Shown here in pieces: positions 44,606-54,187 of a stretch of 64,000 bases of DNA. The notes below the pieces were generated by a model. The model saw only the letters and a list, made by a program, of their open reading frames with translations. It was not told the DNA's origin and did not search any database. Each line of letters begins with the position of its first letter. Positions within the stretch are counted from its first letter, which is position 1. Position numbers and translations under genes: made by a program. This DNA comes from Massilia sp. PDC64 (GTDB lineage Bacteria; Pseudomonadota; Gammaproteobacteria; Burkholderiales; Burkholderiaceae_D), in NCBI RefSeq assembly GCF_900101265.1, contig NZ_FMZS01000013.1:1-64000 (forward strand), written 5' to 3'.

Positions 44606-45939
44606 CGCTTGCGGGGCGCCGGGGCCGGCGCCGGCTGCTTCCACGCGCCGGCCTTCGCCTTGCGGCGCGACAGGAACGCCAGGCGCAGCGGCGGCGTGTT
44701 GTCCGGCTGCGGCGCGATGAACAAGACCTTCTCGAGGCACACGAGGATCGCCAGCACGTAGTAGGGCAGGTCGTAATAGGCCATGGCCAGGAAGGCGCCC
44801 GCCGTCATGTAGCCGATGATACTGACCTGGCACATCCGGGCGGTCGTCGCGGCCCAGGCAAGTTCCGGATCCTTCCCGCACTTCTTCACGATACGCGAAC
44901 CGGTGCGCCACGCGAAGAAGAACATCAGCAGGTACAGGAACAGGCCGATATAGCCGTGCTCGCCCAGCACCTGGAAATAGATACTGTGGGCGACGAAGAA
45001 CACGGTCGGATCGGGCGCGTACAGCTGGAAGATCTGCGGCGTGAATGTCGCGAATCCGCCGCCGAGCGGCAGGTGATTGGCGACGTTGATCGCGAAGCCC
45101 CAGGAGTTGATGCGGCCCAGCGCCGAGGCGTCTTCCTTGTAGTCGTTAATGGAGTGCATGCGGTCCATCCATTCGGCCGGCATCGCGACAAGGAGCAGCG
45201 GAATCGCCAGTGCGAACAGCATGCCGGTCTTGACCTTCGAACTCGACTTCAGCCACAGGAACAGGGCCATGCACGTGCCGCCCAGCAGGGCGCCGCGCGA
45301 ATAGGAACCGATCACCGATACGCCGGTGAGTATCGCCACGGCGATGGCCGCGCGTTTCGTCCATTTGGTCGGCGCGAACGACGATACGGCCACGATCAGC
45401 GGGACACTCGTCACCATGGCCAGCGCCAGCGTATTGTTGTCGCCGATATAGGTGCCTTGCGGGCCGATCAGACCGTTATGGCCGCCCGTCATGATGGTCC
45501 AGAGACCGCCCTTGAAGCCCCAGAAGCCCAGCGACGCCGCGACGGTCAGGATCAGCGCCTTCGCGTCGTTGACGGTGCGGGTGACGGCGATCGTCAGGAG
45601 AACGATCAACATCGTTTTCATCACGGTATTCCACTCTTCCCAGGCGCCGGCCTGGTTGAGCGCGAAGATGGCCGTCAGCGTGACCCAGAAGATCACGATC
45701 ATCAGCTGGACGACGACCGGCGTGAGCGGGAGCTTTTTCTGTTCTTTCGAAAACAGGGTGGACAGCAGCGTGATGGCCGCCACGATCATCGCGAACGGAA
45801 ACGAACCGGCGAAGCCGTAGGTCAGCCGGTGCGGATTCATCAGGCTGAAGACTGCATACACCAGCACGCCCACGATGGGCCGCTTGAGCACGAACGGGAT
45901 GCTGAGCAGCATCGCCATGAGAAGGATGACGTCACGCAT
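44602..45939 (-). CDS. Putative O-antigen ligase/polymerase-like protein, exosortase A-associated (TIGR03097-like)
   Basis: A 445-residue membrane protein with about 11 helices and a large periplasmic loop (about residues 270-340). It starts MRDVILLMAMLLSIPFVLKR and has GQGTYIGDNN-like loop residues (GPQGTYIGDNNTLALAM). The family is placed with Wzy/WaaL proteins that polymerise or ligate glycan. It is the last gene of the 12-gene minus-strand operon, 9 bases after the amidotransferase. No other Wzy candidate occurs in the window, so this may be the polymerase. Confidence 0.8.
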   Translation of the reverse strand: MRDVILLMAMLLSIPFVLKRPIVGVLVYAVFSLMNPHRLTYGFAGSFPFAMIVAAITLLSTLFSKEQKKLPLTPVVVQLMIVIFWVTLTAIFALNQAGAWEEWNTVMKTMLIVLLTIAVTRTVNDAKALILTVAASLGFWGFKGGLWTIMTGGHNGLIGPQGTYIGDNNTLALAMVTSVPLIVAVSSFAPTKWTKRAAIAVAILTGVSVIGSYSRGALLGGTCMALFLWLKSSSKVKTGMLFALAIPLLLVAMPAEWMDRMHSINDYKEDASALGRINSWGFAINVANHLPLGGGFATFTPQIFQLYAPDPTVFFVAHSIYFQVLGEHGYIGLFLYLLMFFFAWRTGSRIVKKCGKDPELAWAATTARMCQVSIIGYMTAGAFLAMAYYDLPYYVLAILVCLEKVLFIAPQPDNTPPLRLAFLSRRKAKAGAWKQPAPAPAPRKR

Positions 45940-45948
45940 GTTGCGTCC

Positions 45949-47856
45949 TCATGCCCCCGCACTGACCCGCAGGAACGCGTCGAACATCATCAGCGACCAC
46001 AACGCCACGCTGTGGTCGGCCGTGCCGGCGTGGTGCTCGGCCACCAGCTTTTCCAGGTAGCGGCGGTTGAAGATGCCGGTATCGACCAGGCGCGCGCCCA
46101 GCACGGCCTCGCGCACGGCCTCGCGCAGCGGGCCGCGCAGCCAGGCCGCCAGCGGGATCGAGAAGCCCTTCTTGGAGCGGTACATGATGTCGTGCGGCAG
46201 GTGCGGTTCCAGCGCCTTCTTGAGGATGTACTTGCCTTCGCCGCCCCGCAGTTTCAGGCCTGGCGGCAGCGTCGCCGCGTATTCGCAGAATTCGTGGTCG
46301 AGCAGCGGCACGCGCACTTCCAGCGAATGGGCCATGCTGGCGCGGTCGACCTTCGTCAGGATGTCGCCCGGCAGCCAGGTCTTGAAGTCGAGGTACTGGA
46401 TCAGCGACAGCGGGTCGTCGGTCGGCGCCTCCTTGGCGTGCGCACGCATCACGTCGATCGCGCGGTAGCCCTGCAGGTCGCTCCGGAACGTGTCCGAGAA
46501 CAGCAGGTCGCGCTGGCGGTCCGGCAGGCGCGACACGCCGTGGAAGTAACCTTCGACGAGGTCGCGCGCGATGGATTCGAACGTCGTCTTGGCGCGGAAC
46601 ACGCGCGGGGCCCAGTCGGCCTTCGGGTACAGGTTGCCCAAGGTGCCGAACAGGGGTTTGCGGATCGCTTCCGGCACCTTGGAGCGCACGCTGTGCTCGG
46701 CCATCGCGAAGCGGTAGCGGCGATAGCCTGCAAAATTCTCGTCGCCGCCGTCGCCCGACAGCGCCACCGTCACGTGGCGGCGCGCCAGTTGGCACACGCG
46801 GTAGGTCGGGATCGCGGAGCTGTCGGCGAACGGTTCGTCGTACAGGTGCGCCAGCGTGTCGATCAGGCCGTAGTCGTCCTTGTCGACGATCTGCGCGTGA
46901 TGATGCGTACGGTAGCGCTGCGCCACCTGCATCGCGTACTGGGTCTCGTCGAATTCGGGATCGTCGAAGCCGATCGAGCACGTGGTGACGCCTTCGCTGA
47001 CCGTGCCGTCCCGCGCGCTCGCCATCATCGCGACGACGGCGCTGGAATCCACGCCGCCGGACAGGAAGGCACCCAGCGGCACCTCCGCTTCCATCTGGCT
47101 TTTCACCGCTTCGCGCACGCGGTCGATCAGTTCGGCCTCGACGTCCGCTTCCGGCCGCGCCGGCGCCACGTTGAACGCGAGGTCCCACCAGCGCTTCGGC
47201 TGGACGGCGCGGTCGCCGACCTTCAGCAGGATCGAGTGACCGGGGCTGAGCTTATAGGCGTTATGAAAAATGGTGTTCGGCTCCGGCACGTAGCCGTAGG
47301 CGAAATAATCCTCGACGGCGCGCGGGTTCAGCTTGCGCGACAGTTCGGGGAAGGTCATGATCGACTTCAGTTCCGAGCCGAACACGAACAGGCCGCTGGG
47401 CAGCAGCGAGTAGAACATCGGCTTGACGCCCACGTGGTCGCGCGCGAGGAACAGCGTCTGCTTCCTGCGGTCCCACACGCCGAACGCGAACATGCCCCGC
47501 AGGCGCCGCACGCAGTCCTCGCCCCATGCGATCCACGCGTTCATGACGACTTCCGTGTCGGACTTCGTGCGGAACGCGTGGCCCAGCGCGACCAGTTCGT
47601 CGCGTAACGCGCGGTAGTTGTAGATCTCGCCGTTGAACACGAGGGCCACGTCGCGCGCGGCGTTCAGGAACGGCTGCTGGCCCGTGGCCACGTCGATCAC
47701 GGACAGGCGGCGGTGGCCCATGCCCAGGGCCTTTTCCAGATACAGCTCGCCTTCGTCGGGACCGCGATGGTGCTGGCTTTCGTTCATGCGCCGCAGCGCT
47801 TCGCGGTCGATCTCCCGGTTGCCCTGGGTGTCAAAGATTCCGACTATTCCGCACAT
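45949..47856 (-). CDS. XrtA system amidotransferase (asparagine-synthase family, TIGR03108-like)
   Basis: A 635-residue class II glutamine amidotransferase. Met1-Cys2-Gly-Ile-Val-Gly is the N-terminal nucleophile site, HRGPDEGE and LVFNGEIYN the ammonia-side motifs, and SGGVDSSAVVA the PP-loop ATP site of the C-terminal synthetase. It would amidate a carboxyl group on a sugar or carrier, using glutamine nitrogen; a uronate substrate would fit with the sugar dehydrogenase at 20738, but this is a guess. It lies downstream of two glycosyltransferases in the operon. Confidence 0.9.
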   Translation of the reverse strand: MCGIVGIFDTQGNREIDREALRRMNESQHHRGPDEGELYLEKALGMGHRRLSVIDVATGQQPFLNAARDVALVFNGEIYNYRALRDELVALGHAFRTKSDTEVVMNAWIAWGEDCVRRLRGMFAFGVWDRRKQTLFLARDHVGVKPMFYSLLPSGLFVFGSELKSIMTFPELSRKLNPRAVEDYFAYGYVPEPNTIFHNAYKLSPGHSILLKVGDRAVQPKRWWDLAFNVAPARPEADVEAELIDRVREAVKSQMEAEVPLGAFLSGGVDSSAVVAMMASARDGTVSEGVTTCSIGFDDPEFDETQYAMQVAQRYRTHHHAQIVDKDDYGLIDTLAHLYDEPFADSSAIPTYRVCQLARRHVTVALSGDGGDENFAGYRRYRFAMAEHSVRSKVPEAIRKPLFGTLGNLYPKADWAPRVFRAKTTFESIARDLVEGYFHGVSRLPDRQRDLLFSDTFRSDLQGYRAIDVMRAHAKEAPTDDPLSLIQYLDFKTWLPGDILTKVDRASMAHSLEVRVPLLDHEFCEYAATLPPGLKLRGGEGKYILKKALEPHLPHDIMYRSKKGFSIPLAAWLRGPLREAVREAVLGARLVDTGIFNRRYLEKLVAEHHAGTADHSVALWSLMMFDAFLRVSAGA

Positions 47857-47898
47857 GATTTGGCTTTCTTGCTTGTCGTTGGGTGAAACGGTAACGCG

Positions 47899-49065
47899 TC
47901 AGTGTGCCTTGTTTCGGCAAAGTCCGTCGTACAGAGCGCCGTACGCCGCCACCATGGCGCGCAGGCTGAAACGGTCTTCCACGCGCGCGCGGCCCGCGCG
48001 GCCATGGTTGGTACGCAGGTCGGCATCCTGCGCGTAGCGGGCCAGCGCATTGGCGAGCGCGTCGATGTCGCCGACCGGCACCAGGAGGCCCTGCACGCCT
48101 TCGTCGACGACTTCCGGGATGCCGCCGACGCGCGAGGCGACGATGGGCAGGCCGCATGCCATCGCTTCCAGCATCGACACGGGCGTGCCTTCGGCCAGCG
48201 AGGGCAGGGCGAAGATCGAGAACGTGTGCAGCACCGCGGCGATGTCGGCACGCGCGCCGGGCACCCAGACGCTGTCCACGAGGCCCAGCTGTTCGACCTG
48301 AGCGCGCACGGCCGGCAGCAGCGGACCGTCGCCGACGATCGCCAGCTTCAGGCGCGGTGCCAGATCCGGCAGCTGCGCGCGCAGCCGCGCGAACGCGTCG
48401 ACGAGGGCGCGGTGGTTCTTGACGTCCTGCACGCGGGCGACGGTGCCGATGACGATGTCGCCGGCCGCGAACGGCGCATCCGCGGCGGGCGCGCCGCCGG
48501 GCGCGTACTTGTCGGTGTCGACGCCGTTCTTGATGAACAGCGTCTTCGCGGTCGGAATGCGCACGACGTCGCCGAGCCAGCGGTTCAAGTCTTCCGAGAC
48601 GGGAATGAAGCGGTCGACGAACGGCACGAGGCGGCGGCGCAGGAAATTGTGTTTCGGGTTCAGGCCGTGCGGATCGCTCGCGTCGCGGCCGTGTTCCGCG
48701 TGGATGCGCACGGGGACGCCGGCCAGCGTCGCCGTGAAGGCGTACTCCAGCGCGGCCAGGTTATACGTGTGCAGCACGGTGGGGCGCAGGCGCCGCATCA
48801 GGCGCCAGAACGTCAGGTGCGTGCCGAGGCCGAGGCCTGGCGGCTTGCCGAGCGCGTGCAGCTCGACGTCGTGGCGGGCGATGCGGTCGGCGAACGACGT
48901 GTAGGTCGTCAGGCAGACGACGGCGTGGCGCCACGCCGGCATGCGGTTGATGCAGTCGACGAGCAGCGTCTCCAGGCCGCCCACGCCGAGCGAATACACG
49001 AGGTGCACGACCAGCGGCCGGGTGTCGACGCCGGCCGGCGTGAGCTCGGTTGCGGGAGCGTTCAT
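47899..49065 (-). CDS. XrtA system glycosyltransferase (TIGR03088-like)
   Basis: A 388-residue GT-B enzyme: HLVYSLGVGGLETLLVDCI near the N terminus, HTYNLAALEY and ERHG-like AEHGRDASDP in the acceptor half, and EGTPVSMLEAMACGLPIVAS as the retaining E-x7-E donor site. Matches the PEP-CTERM/EpsH1-associated sugar transferase group. Lies 16 bases after the TIGR04063-like gene. Confidence 0.85.
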   Translation of the reverse strand: MNAPATELTPAGVDTRPLVVHLVYSLGVGGLETLLVDCINRMPAWRHAVVCLTTYTSFADRIARHDVELHALGKPPGLGLGTHLTFWRLMRRLRPTVLHTYNLAALEYAFTATLAGVPVRIHAEHGRDASDPHGLNPKHNFLRRRLVPFVDRFIPVSEDLNRWLGDVVRIPTAKTLFIKNGVDTDKYAPGGAPAADAPFAAGDIVIGTVARVQDVKNHRALVDAFARLRAQLPDLAPRLKLAIVGDGPLLPAVRAQVEQLGLVDSVWVPGARADIAAVLHTFSIFALPSLAEGTPVSMLEAMACGLPIVASRVGGIPEVVDEGVQGLLVPVGDIDALANALARYAQDADLRTNHGRAGRARVEDRFSLRAMVAAYGALYDGLCRNKAH

Positions 49066-49081
49066 CGTCGTGCCTTCATGG

Positions 49082-50299
49082 TCATGCCGCCAGCGCCTTC
49101 TTCGTCAGGCGGCCGTAGATGGCCGGATAGCGGCCCACGCTGACCTTCCAGTTGCGCTCCGTCTCGACGTAGTGGCGGCCGGCCTGGCGCAGTCGCGGCC
49201 ACGTGTCCTGCGCGGCGAGCAGCGCGCCGACCTTGTCGGCCAGCGAGTCCGGATCGTCGGCGCGGAACAGCACGCCGGTCTTGCCGTCGGCGATCAGCTC
49301 CAGGTGGCCGCCGACGTCGGACGCGGCCAGGATGCGGCCCTGCGCCATCGCTTCCAGCGGCTTGAGCGGCGTGACGAGGTCGGTCAGGCGCATCGACAGG
49401 CGCGGGTACACGAGCACGTCGAGCAGGTCGTAGTATTTGTTGACCTGGTCGTGCGGCACGCGGCCCGTGAACACGACCTTGTCGGCGATGTTCAGGTCTT
49501 TCGCCATCTGGCGCAGCTGCGCATCCTGCGGACCGCCGCCGACGAGCAGCACGCGCAGGTCCGGCATGCGCGCGACGAGCTTCGGCACGGCGCGCAGCAG
49601 CACGTCCAGGCCTTCGTACGCGTAGAACGAGCCGATGAAGCCGATCAGGCGCGAGCCGCCCAGGCCGAGCTGCTCCTTGAGTCCGAGGTCGGGCGTGCCG
49701 CCCATCGAGAATTTTTCGATGTCGACCGCGTTCGGGATCACCGTGACCTTGTCGGCCGGGACGCCGCGCGCGACGATATCCTTGCGCAGGCCTTCGCAGA
49801 TGGTGGTGACGGCGTCGGCCTGCTTCAGCGCATAGGTCTCGAGGGCGCGCGTGAGGCGGTAGCGCAGGCCATTCTCCGTGCTGGTGCCGTGGTCGACGGC
49901 GGCGTCTTCCCAGAACGCGCGCACTTCGTACACGACGGGGATGTTGAAGCGCTTGCCGGCGCGCAGCGCGGCGATCGCGTTCAGCGACGGCGAGTGCGCG
50001 TGCAGGACGTCCGGTTTCACGAGCGGGATGATCTCGGCCAGGCGCTTGGCCAGGCCGTCGATCACGTTCACCTGGTTCAGCACGGGCATCTTCGCCAGCG
50101 CGCCCTTCGATTCCGGCGTGCGGTAGAAGTGCAGGCCGTCGACGGTTTCTTCCAGCATGTCGCCGGAATTCTGCTTCGCGCCAGTCACGTGGAAGGTTTC
50201 CCAGCCGAGCGCGCGCTGCTCGCGTAGGATCGAACGGGTGCGGAAGGTATAGCCGCTGTGCAGCGGGATCGAGTGGTCGAGAACGTGCAGTACACGCAT
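49082..50299 (-). CDS. XrtA system glycosyltransferase (TIGR04063-like)
   Basis: A 405-residue GT-B enzyme starting MRVLHVLDHSIPLHSGYTFR, the signature opening of this group, with VYEVRAFWEDAAVDHGT in the middle and RLTDLVTPLKPLEAMAQGRI in the donor half. It sits 31 bases after xrtA in the operon and probably adds one sugar of the repeat unit. Confidence 0.9.
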   Translation of the reverse strand: MRVLHVLDHSIPLHSGYTFRTRSILREQRALGWETFHVTGAKQNSGDMLEETVDGLHFYRTPESKGALAKMPVLNQVNVIDGLAKRLAEIIPLVKPDVLHAHSPSLNAIAALRAGKRFNIPVVYEVRAFWEDAAVDHGTSTENGLRYRLTRALETYALKQADAVTTICEGLRKDIVARGVPADKVTVIPNAVDIEKFSMGGTPDLGLKEQLGLGGSRLIGFIGSFYAYEGLDVLLRAVPKLVARMPDLRVLLVGGGPQDAQLRQMAKDLNIADKVVFTGRVPHDQVNKYYDLLDVLVYPRLSMRLTDLVTPLKPLEAMAQGRILAASDVGGHLELIADGKTGVLFRADDPDSLADKVGALLAAQDTWPRLRQAGRHYVETERNWKVSVGRYPAIYGRLTKKALAA

Positions 50300-50330
50300 G
50301 GTCGTTTTCCGTTCTGGTTGTCGCGTTATG

Positions 50331-51893
50331 TTATTGGTGAGTGCGGGTTGCGTTCAGGGCCCGGTCCAGCGCCGGACCCTGTTCGGCCAGGAAGCGGTGC
50401 AGCGCGGCGCGCGCACGCTCCTTGTCGTTGTCGTACGGGACGGCGAGCATCACGGCGGCGCCGTCGTCGCCGCGCAGCATCGCCTTGTTCGCGGCCTGCC
50501 ACAGCTTGCCGACGGGGTCGCTGCCCGTGTAATGCCCGCCGACCCATTTGAAGGTCCAAACCATGATCGCGCCTTGCGGCGCGCGCAGGATGCCTTCGTG
50601 CAGCGCCACCGGCGTACCGGCGACGGTCTCGGCACGCGACGTGCCTTCGACCTCGTGCCAGGCATCCTCGTAGCCGCTCAGGCGGTTCATGGAGCTGATC
50701 AGGTTCTTGTCCGGGTTCTGGTTGCGGTAGTACAGGACGGTCAGGCTGACGGGCAGGCCGCCTGCCTGGTAGGCGCGGTGGAAGCGCGCATCCGGTTCCA
50801 TGTAGAAGGGCTTCCAGTCCGCGAAGTCGGCGGCCGCAGGCGCGGTCACGGCGACGTCGGCCAGGCGCACGGGCGCCGGGTTGTGGTTGACGCGCTCGCC
50901 CATCAGCGCCAGCGCGGGCCAGAACGCGCATACGAGCAGGACACCGATCACCATCGCCGGCAGGCGGGGCGGCGTGCCGGCCGCGCGCGGCGCGGATGCG
51001 GCCACCGAAGCGGTTGCAGCGGCGGCGGCCGGCGTGGCGCCGGTGTCTTCGCGCCAGAAGCTGCCGATCCAGAACATGACGAACATGACGAGGCCGAAGA
51101 ACAGCCAGCCGTAGATGATGTGGTCGACGCCCGTCGCCAGTTCCATGCCGGACAGGTGGCCGATCATCACGATCATGTAGGCGCGCAGGCCGTTGGCGAT
51201 GATGGGGACGATGACGGACAGGCCGATGAACAGGGCACGGCGGGCCGCGGAGCGGTAGGTCAGGTAGGCGTACAGGCAGCCCAGCGTGATCGACGAAATC
51301 AGGTAGCGCACGCCGCTGCAGGCTTCCACCACGGACCAGCTGCCGGTCGGCAGTTCGAAGCGGGTGCCGCTGCGCAGCACGGGGATGCCGGTGGCGCGCA
51401 CGGCCCACACCGTGAAGTCGGCCGTGAACTGGATCAGCGGGCCGACGAAGATCTCGCCGAACGGCACCGCGAACAGCAGGAACAGCAGGGGGAACGTGAG
51501 CGAGCCGGCCAGGCGCGGGCCGAAAAGGGCCAGCGCGGCGACGGGCAGCATGGCGACGAACGTGTATTGCGACACGACCTGCACCTCGCCCAGCTGGGCC
51601 GCGAGCCAGCCGATGCCGAGGACGCCCAGCAGCAGCAGCGCGGGCGGCCACGGCTTGGGCGGATACAGGCTGAAATTCTCGCGCCGGCGCCAGATGAGCC
51701 ACAGGCTGATCGGCAGGATCACGTAGCCGTGGGCGAAGGTTTCGGAACTGTTCCACACCGAGACGATCGAGCGCACCGTACCCAGGTACAGCAGGAACGG
51801 CGCAAGCAGTGCCAGCGCGATCAGCGCCGTGCCCTGGCGCGAGATGGGAGCGGACGTGGCGTTGACCACGCCGGGCGGCGGTTTCAGGAACAT
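50331..51893 (-). CDS. xrtA: Exosortase A fused to an EpsI domain
   Basis: A 520-residue inner-membrane protein. Residues about 20-285 form the exosortase with eight hydrophobic helices; the catalytic triad is Cys192 (VVEACSGVRYL), Arg237 (NGLRAYM) and His258 (GVDHIIYGW). After an Ala/Pro linker (285-310) one more helix and a periplasmic EpsI-like domain follow, with the DFADWKPFYM and VLYYRNQNPDKNLIS segments. Exosortases cut PEP-CTERM proteins at the envelope; EpsI has a role in EPS production. GGGAGAG precedes ATG 51893, and the start overlaps the previous gene's end by 10 bases. Confidence 0.93.
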   Translation of the reverse strand: MFLKPPPGVVNATSAPISRQGTALIALALLAPFLLYLGTVRSIVSVWNSSETFAHGYVILPISLWLIWRRRENFSLYPPKPWPPALLLLGVLGIGWLAAQLGEVQVVSQYTFVAMLPVAALALFGPRLAGSLTFPLLFLLFAVPFGEIFVGPLIQFTADFTVWAVRATGIPVLRSGTRFELPTGSWSVVEACSGVRYLISSITLGCLYAYLTYRSAARRALFIGLSVIVPIIANGLRAYMIVMIGHLSGMELATGVDHIIYGWLFFGLVMFVMFWIGSFWREDTGATPAAAAATASVAASAPRAAGTPPRLPAMVIGVLLVCAFWPALALMGERVNHNPAPVRLADVAVTAPAAADFADWKPFYMEPDARFHRAYQAGGLPVSLTVLYYRNQNPDKNLISSMNRLSGYEDAWHEVEGTSRAETVAGTPVALHEGILRAPQGAIMVWTFKWVGGHYTGSDPVGKLWQAANKAMLRGDDGAAVMLAVPYDNDKERARAALHRFLAEQGPALDRALNATRTHQ

Positions 51894-53086
51894 TCGAGAC
51901 TCTCCCCAATGCAGGCCAGGTTGCTGGACCAGCTGTAGCGGCGCTGGACCTTGGCGCGGGCGGCGGCGCCGATCGCGGCGGCCGCGCTGTCCTGGCCGGC
52001 CAGCAGCGTGCTCACGGCGTCGACGAAGCCGGCGGCATCCTCGGCCAGCACCAGTTCGCTGCCCGGCACGGCGTCGATGCCTTCGAGCGCCTGCGGCGAC
52101 ACGACGACCGCGGTCGCCATCGCCATCGCTTCCAGCACCTTGTTCTGGATGCCGCGCGCGATGCGCAGCGGCGCCACCGACACGGCGGCATGCGCGATGT
52201 ACGGCCGCACGTCCGGCACGGTGCCCGTCACGACGATGCCGGGCAGCTTGGACAGTTCCTGCACGGCCGTGGCCGGACGGGCGCCCACGATGTAGAACTT
52301 CACGTCGGCGAAGCGCTCGCGCAGGCGCGGGAAGACGTCGGCCGCGAACCACTGCACGGCATCCACGTTCGGCCAGTAATCCATCGCGCCGGTGAACACG
52401 AGGGCGCGTTCGCCCGGTGCGTACGGATTCGCGTGCGGCTGCTCGGGCGAGAAGTAATCGGTATCGACGCCGTTGCTGAAGTGGCCGATCTTGGCCGTGC
52501 TTTCCGGCGCCAGCTGGCGGAACAGGTCCGCTTCGGGGGCCGAGACGAACAGCGACGCGTCGTAGTCGCGCGCCACGCGGCGTTCGTACGCGAGCAGCTG
52601 GCGCGCCTCGTAGCGGTACAGCCAGTTCATGGGCCACGATTTCTGTTCGGCGTACTGGCGCCACTTGTCCGAATCGACGTCGCAGAAGTCGACGACGCGG
52701 CGCGCCGAGCGGTACGGGTCGGCGTACTGCGCCATCGCCGACGAGAACACGAGCACGCGCTCGATTTTATGTTTCGCGACGGTGGCGTCGACCCAGCGTG
52801 CGAGCGAGGCGTCGCGGTAGTACTCGAGCGAGAGCGAGCGGTTCTTCAGCAGCGCCTGCAGGCTGCGCACGCGCGCCAGCAGGGGCTTCATGCCGGCGAA
52901 ATGGCTGCTGGCGCACAGCGCCTCGACGTGCGGCACGTATTGCCAGTCGTCGGGGTCGTCCACGAACGTGGCCAGGTGCACGCGGTAGTGCCGGGCCAGG
53001 TGCTTGAGCAGGTGGTACGAGCGGATCTTGTCGCCCTTGTTGGGCGGGTACGGGATCCGGTGGATCAGCAGCAGCAGGTCTTCCAT
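51884..53086 (-). CDS. XrtA system glycosyltransferase (TIGR03087-like)
   Basis: A 400-residue GT-B enzyme starting LLLIHRIPYPPNKGDKIRSY, characteristic of this group, with FTGAMDYWPNVDAV before the donor site and GIQNKVLEAMAMATAVVVSP near the C terminus. It precedes xrtA, with which it overlaps by 10 bases, so both probably are translated together. Confidence 0.9.
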   Translation of the reverse strand: MEDLLLLIHRIPYPPNKGDKIRSYHLLKHLARHYRVHLATFVDDPDDWQYVPHVEALCASSHFAGMKPLLARVRSLQALLKNRSLSLEYYRDASLARWVDATVAKHKIERVLVFSSAMAQYADPYRSARRVVDFCDVDSDKWRQYAEQKSWPMNWLYRYEARQLLAYERRVARDYDASLFVSAPEADLFRQLAPESTAKIGHFSNGVDTDYFSPEQPHANPYAPGERALVFTGAMDYWPNVDAVQWFAADVFPRLRERFADVKFYIVGARPATAVQELSKLPGIVVTGTVPDVRPYIAHAAVSVAPLRIARGIQNKVLEAMAMATAVVVSPQALEGIDAVPGSELVLAEDAAGFVDAVSTLLAGQDSAAAAIGAAARAKVQRRYSWSSNLACIGESLECS

Positions 53087-53089
53087 CGC

Positions 53090-54187
53090 TTATCCCAGGT
53101 TACGGACGATGTAGGGTCCCATGAAGTTCGCCACCGGCAGCGGCAGCTTCTTCCACATCTTGATGAACAGCTGGTATTTCGGGTTCAGCGGATTGTTGTC
53201 CGGCAGCGCGGTCGCGCCGTACAGCTTGTACTCGTACGGCAGGTGCTGCGCCGTGAAGCCCCAGTTCTTCTTGAAGTCGTAGGCGCCGGTACCCAGCTTG
53301 CTGCGGCCGAAGTCGAACAGCCGGCAGCCGCGCGCGGCCGCCGCCTGCATCAGGTTCCAGTACATGAAGTCGTTGCCGGCCACTTCGCGCGCGAGGTCCA
53401 TGCCGCCGCCGTAATAGGGCACGACTTCGTCGCGCCAGTAGAACGACAGCACGGCGGCCACGAGGCGATTGTCGTCCGTGAGGATGGTGCGCACTTCGCA
53501 CTCGTCGCCGAAGACTTCCTGCAGCATGGCGAAGTATTTTTTCGGGAACACCGGCGTGCCCAGGCGGTGCACGCTGTGCGCGTACGCCTCGAACATGCGG
53601 TCGACGTTGTTGTCGACCTCGCCGCGCAGGCCCAGCTTGATGCCCTTGCGGACCATCGCGCGCTGCTTGCGCGGGATGGCGTTCATGTTCGTCTCGTCGT
53701 CGCCCGTGATCTCCTTGCGGAAGGTGACGTACAGTTCCTTCGTGTGCCAGGCCGGGTCGTCCGGGTGGAAGCGCTGCATGCCGCGGTATTCCAGGTGACC
53801 GACGCCCAGCTTCTGCGCCAGTTCGTGCGCGGCCTCGTCGAGCATGCTGCGCGCGGCATCGTTCGTCGCGGCGGGACCGCCGTACACGCAGAACGGCATC
53901 GCGCCCAGCGAGTGGCCGAACAAACGGCTCTTGATTTCCGCGAGGGGAAGGACGCCGAGGATCTCGCCGTCCTGCTGCACGTAATAAAACCAGGTCTTGA
54001 TGCCGAACGAGCCTTCGATCACCTTCTGCCAGCCGGACAGGTGGAAGAAGGTGGCATCCGGGCAGGCGCGCACGAACGCGTCCCAACGGCCGTATTCGTG
54101 GGGCTGCAGCACGTGCAGCGTCATGGGGGAGGTGGCCAATACGGGGGCGGCCCGCTTGGCGGCAGCGGCTTCGATGATCGAGTTCAT
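53090..54187 (-). CDS. FemAB-type XrtA/PEP-CTERM-associated protein (TIGR03019-like)
   Basis: A 365-residue FemABX/GNAT-fold protein. FFHLSGWQKVIEGSFG near residue 48 and the YGGGMDLAREVAGNDFMYWNL segment near 275 are characteristic, and RSKLGTGAYDFKKNWGF closes the second half. FemAB relatives transfer aminoacyl groups; in exosortase loci the acceptor is unknown. The ATG overlaps the deacetylase stop by four bases. An extension beyond residue 1 (to 54343) is Arg/Pro-rich and non-conserved. Confidence 0.9.
   Translation of the reverse strand: MNSIIEAAAAKRAAPVLATSPMTLHVLQPHEYGRWDAFVRACPDATFFHLSGWQKVIEGSFGIKTWFYYVQQDGEILGVLPLAEIKSRLFGHSLGAMPFCVYGGPAATNDAARSMLDEAAHELAQKLGVGHLEYRGMQRFHPDDPAWHTKELYVTFRKEITGDDETNMNAIPRKQRAMVRKGIKLGLRGEVDNNVDRMFEAYAHSVHRLGTPVFPKKYFAMLQEVFGDECEVRTILTDDNRLVAAVLSFYWRDEVVPYYGGGMDLAREVAGNDFMYWNLMQAAAARGCRLFDFGRSKLGTGAYDFKKNWGFTAQHLPYEYKLYGATALPDNNPLNPKYQLFIKMWKKLPLPVANFMGPYIVRNLG

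Noticed and set aside
43510..47607. A very long open frame on the plus strand (over 1300 codons) across decarboxylase, O-ligase and amidotransferase genes
   Set aside because: It is a mirror of the high-GC coding frames, composed of Arg/Ala/Gly-rich low-complexity sequence with no domain; the real genes explain it.
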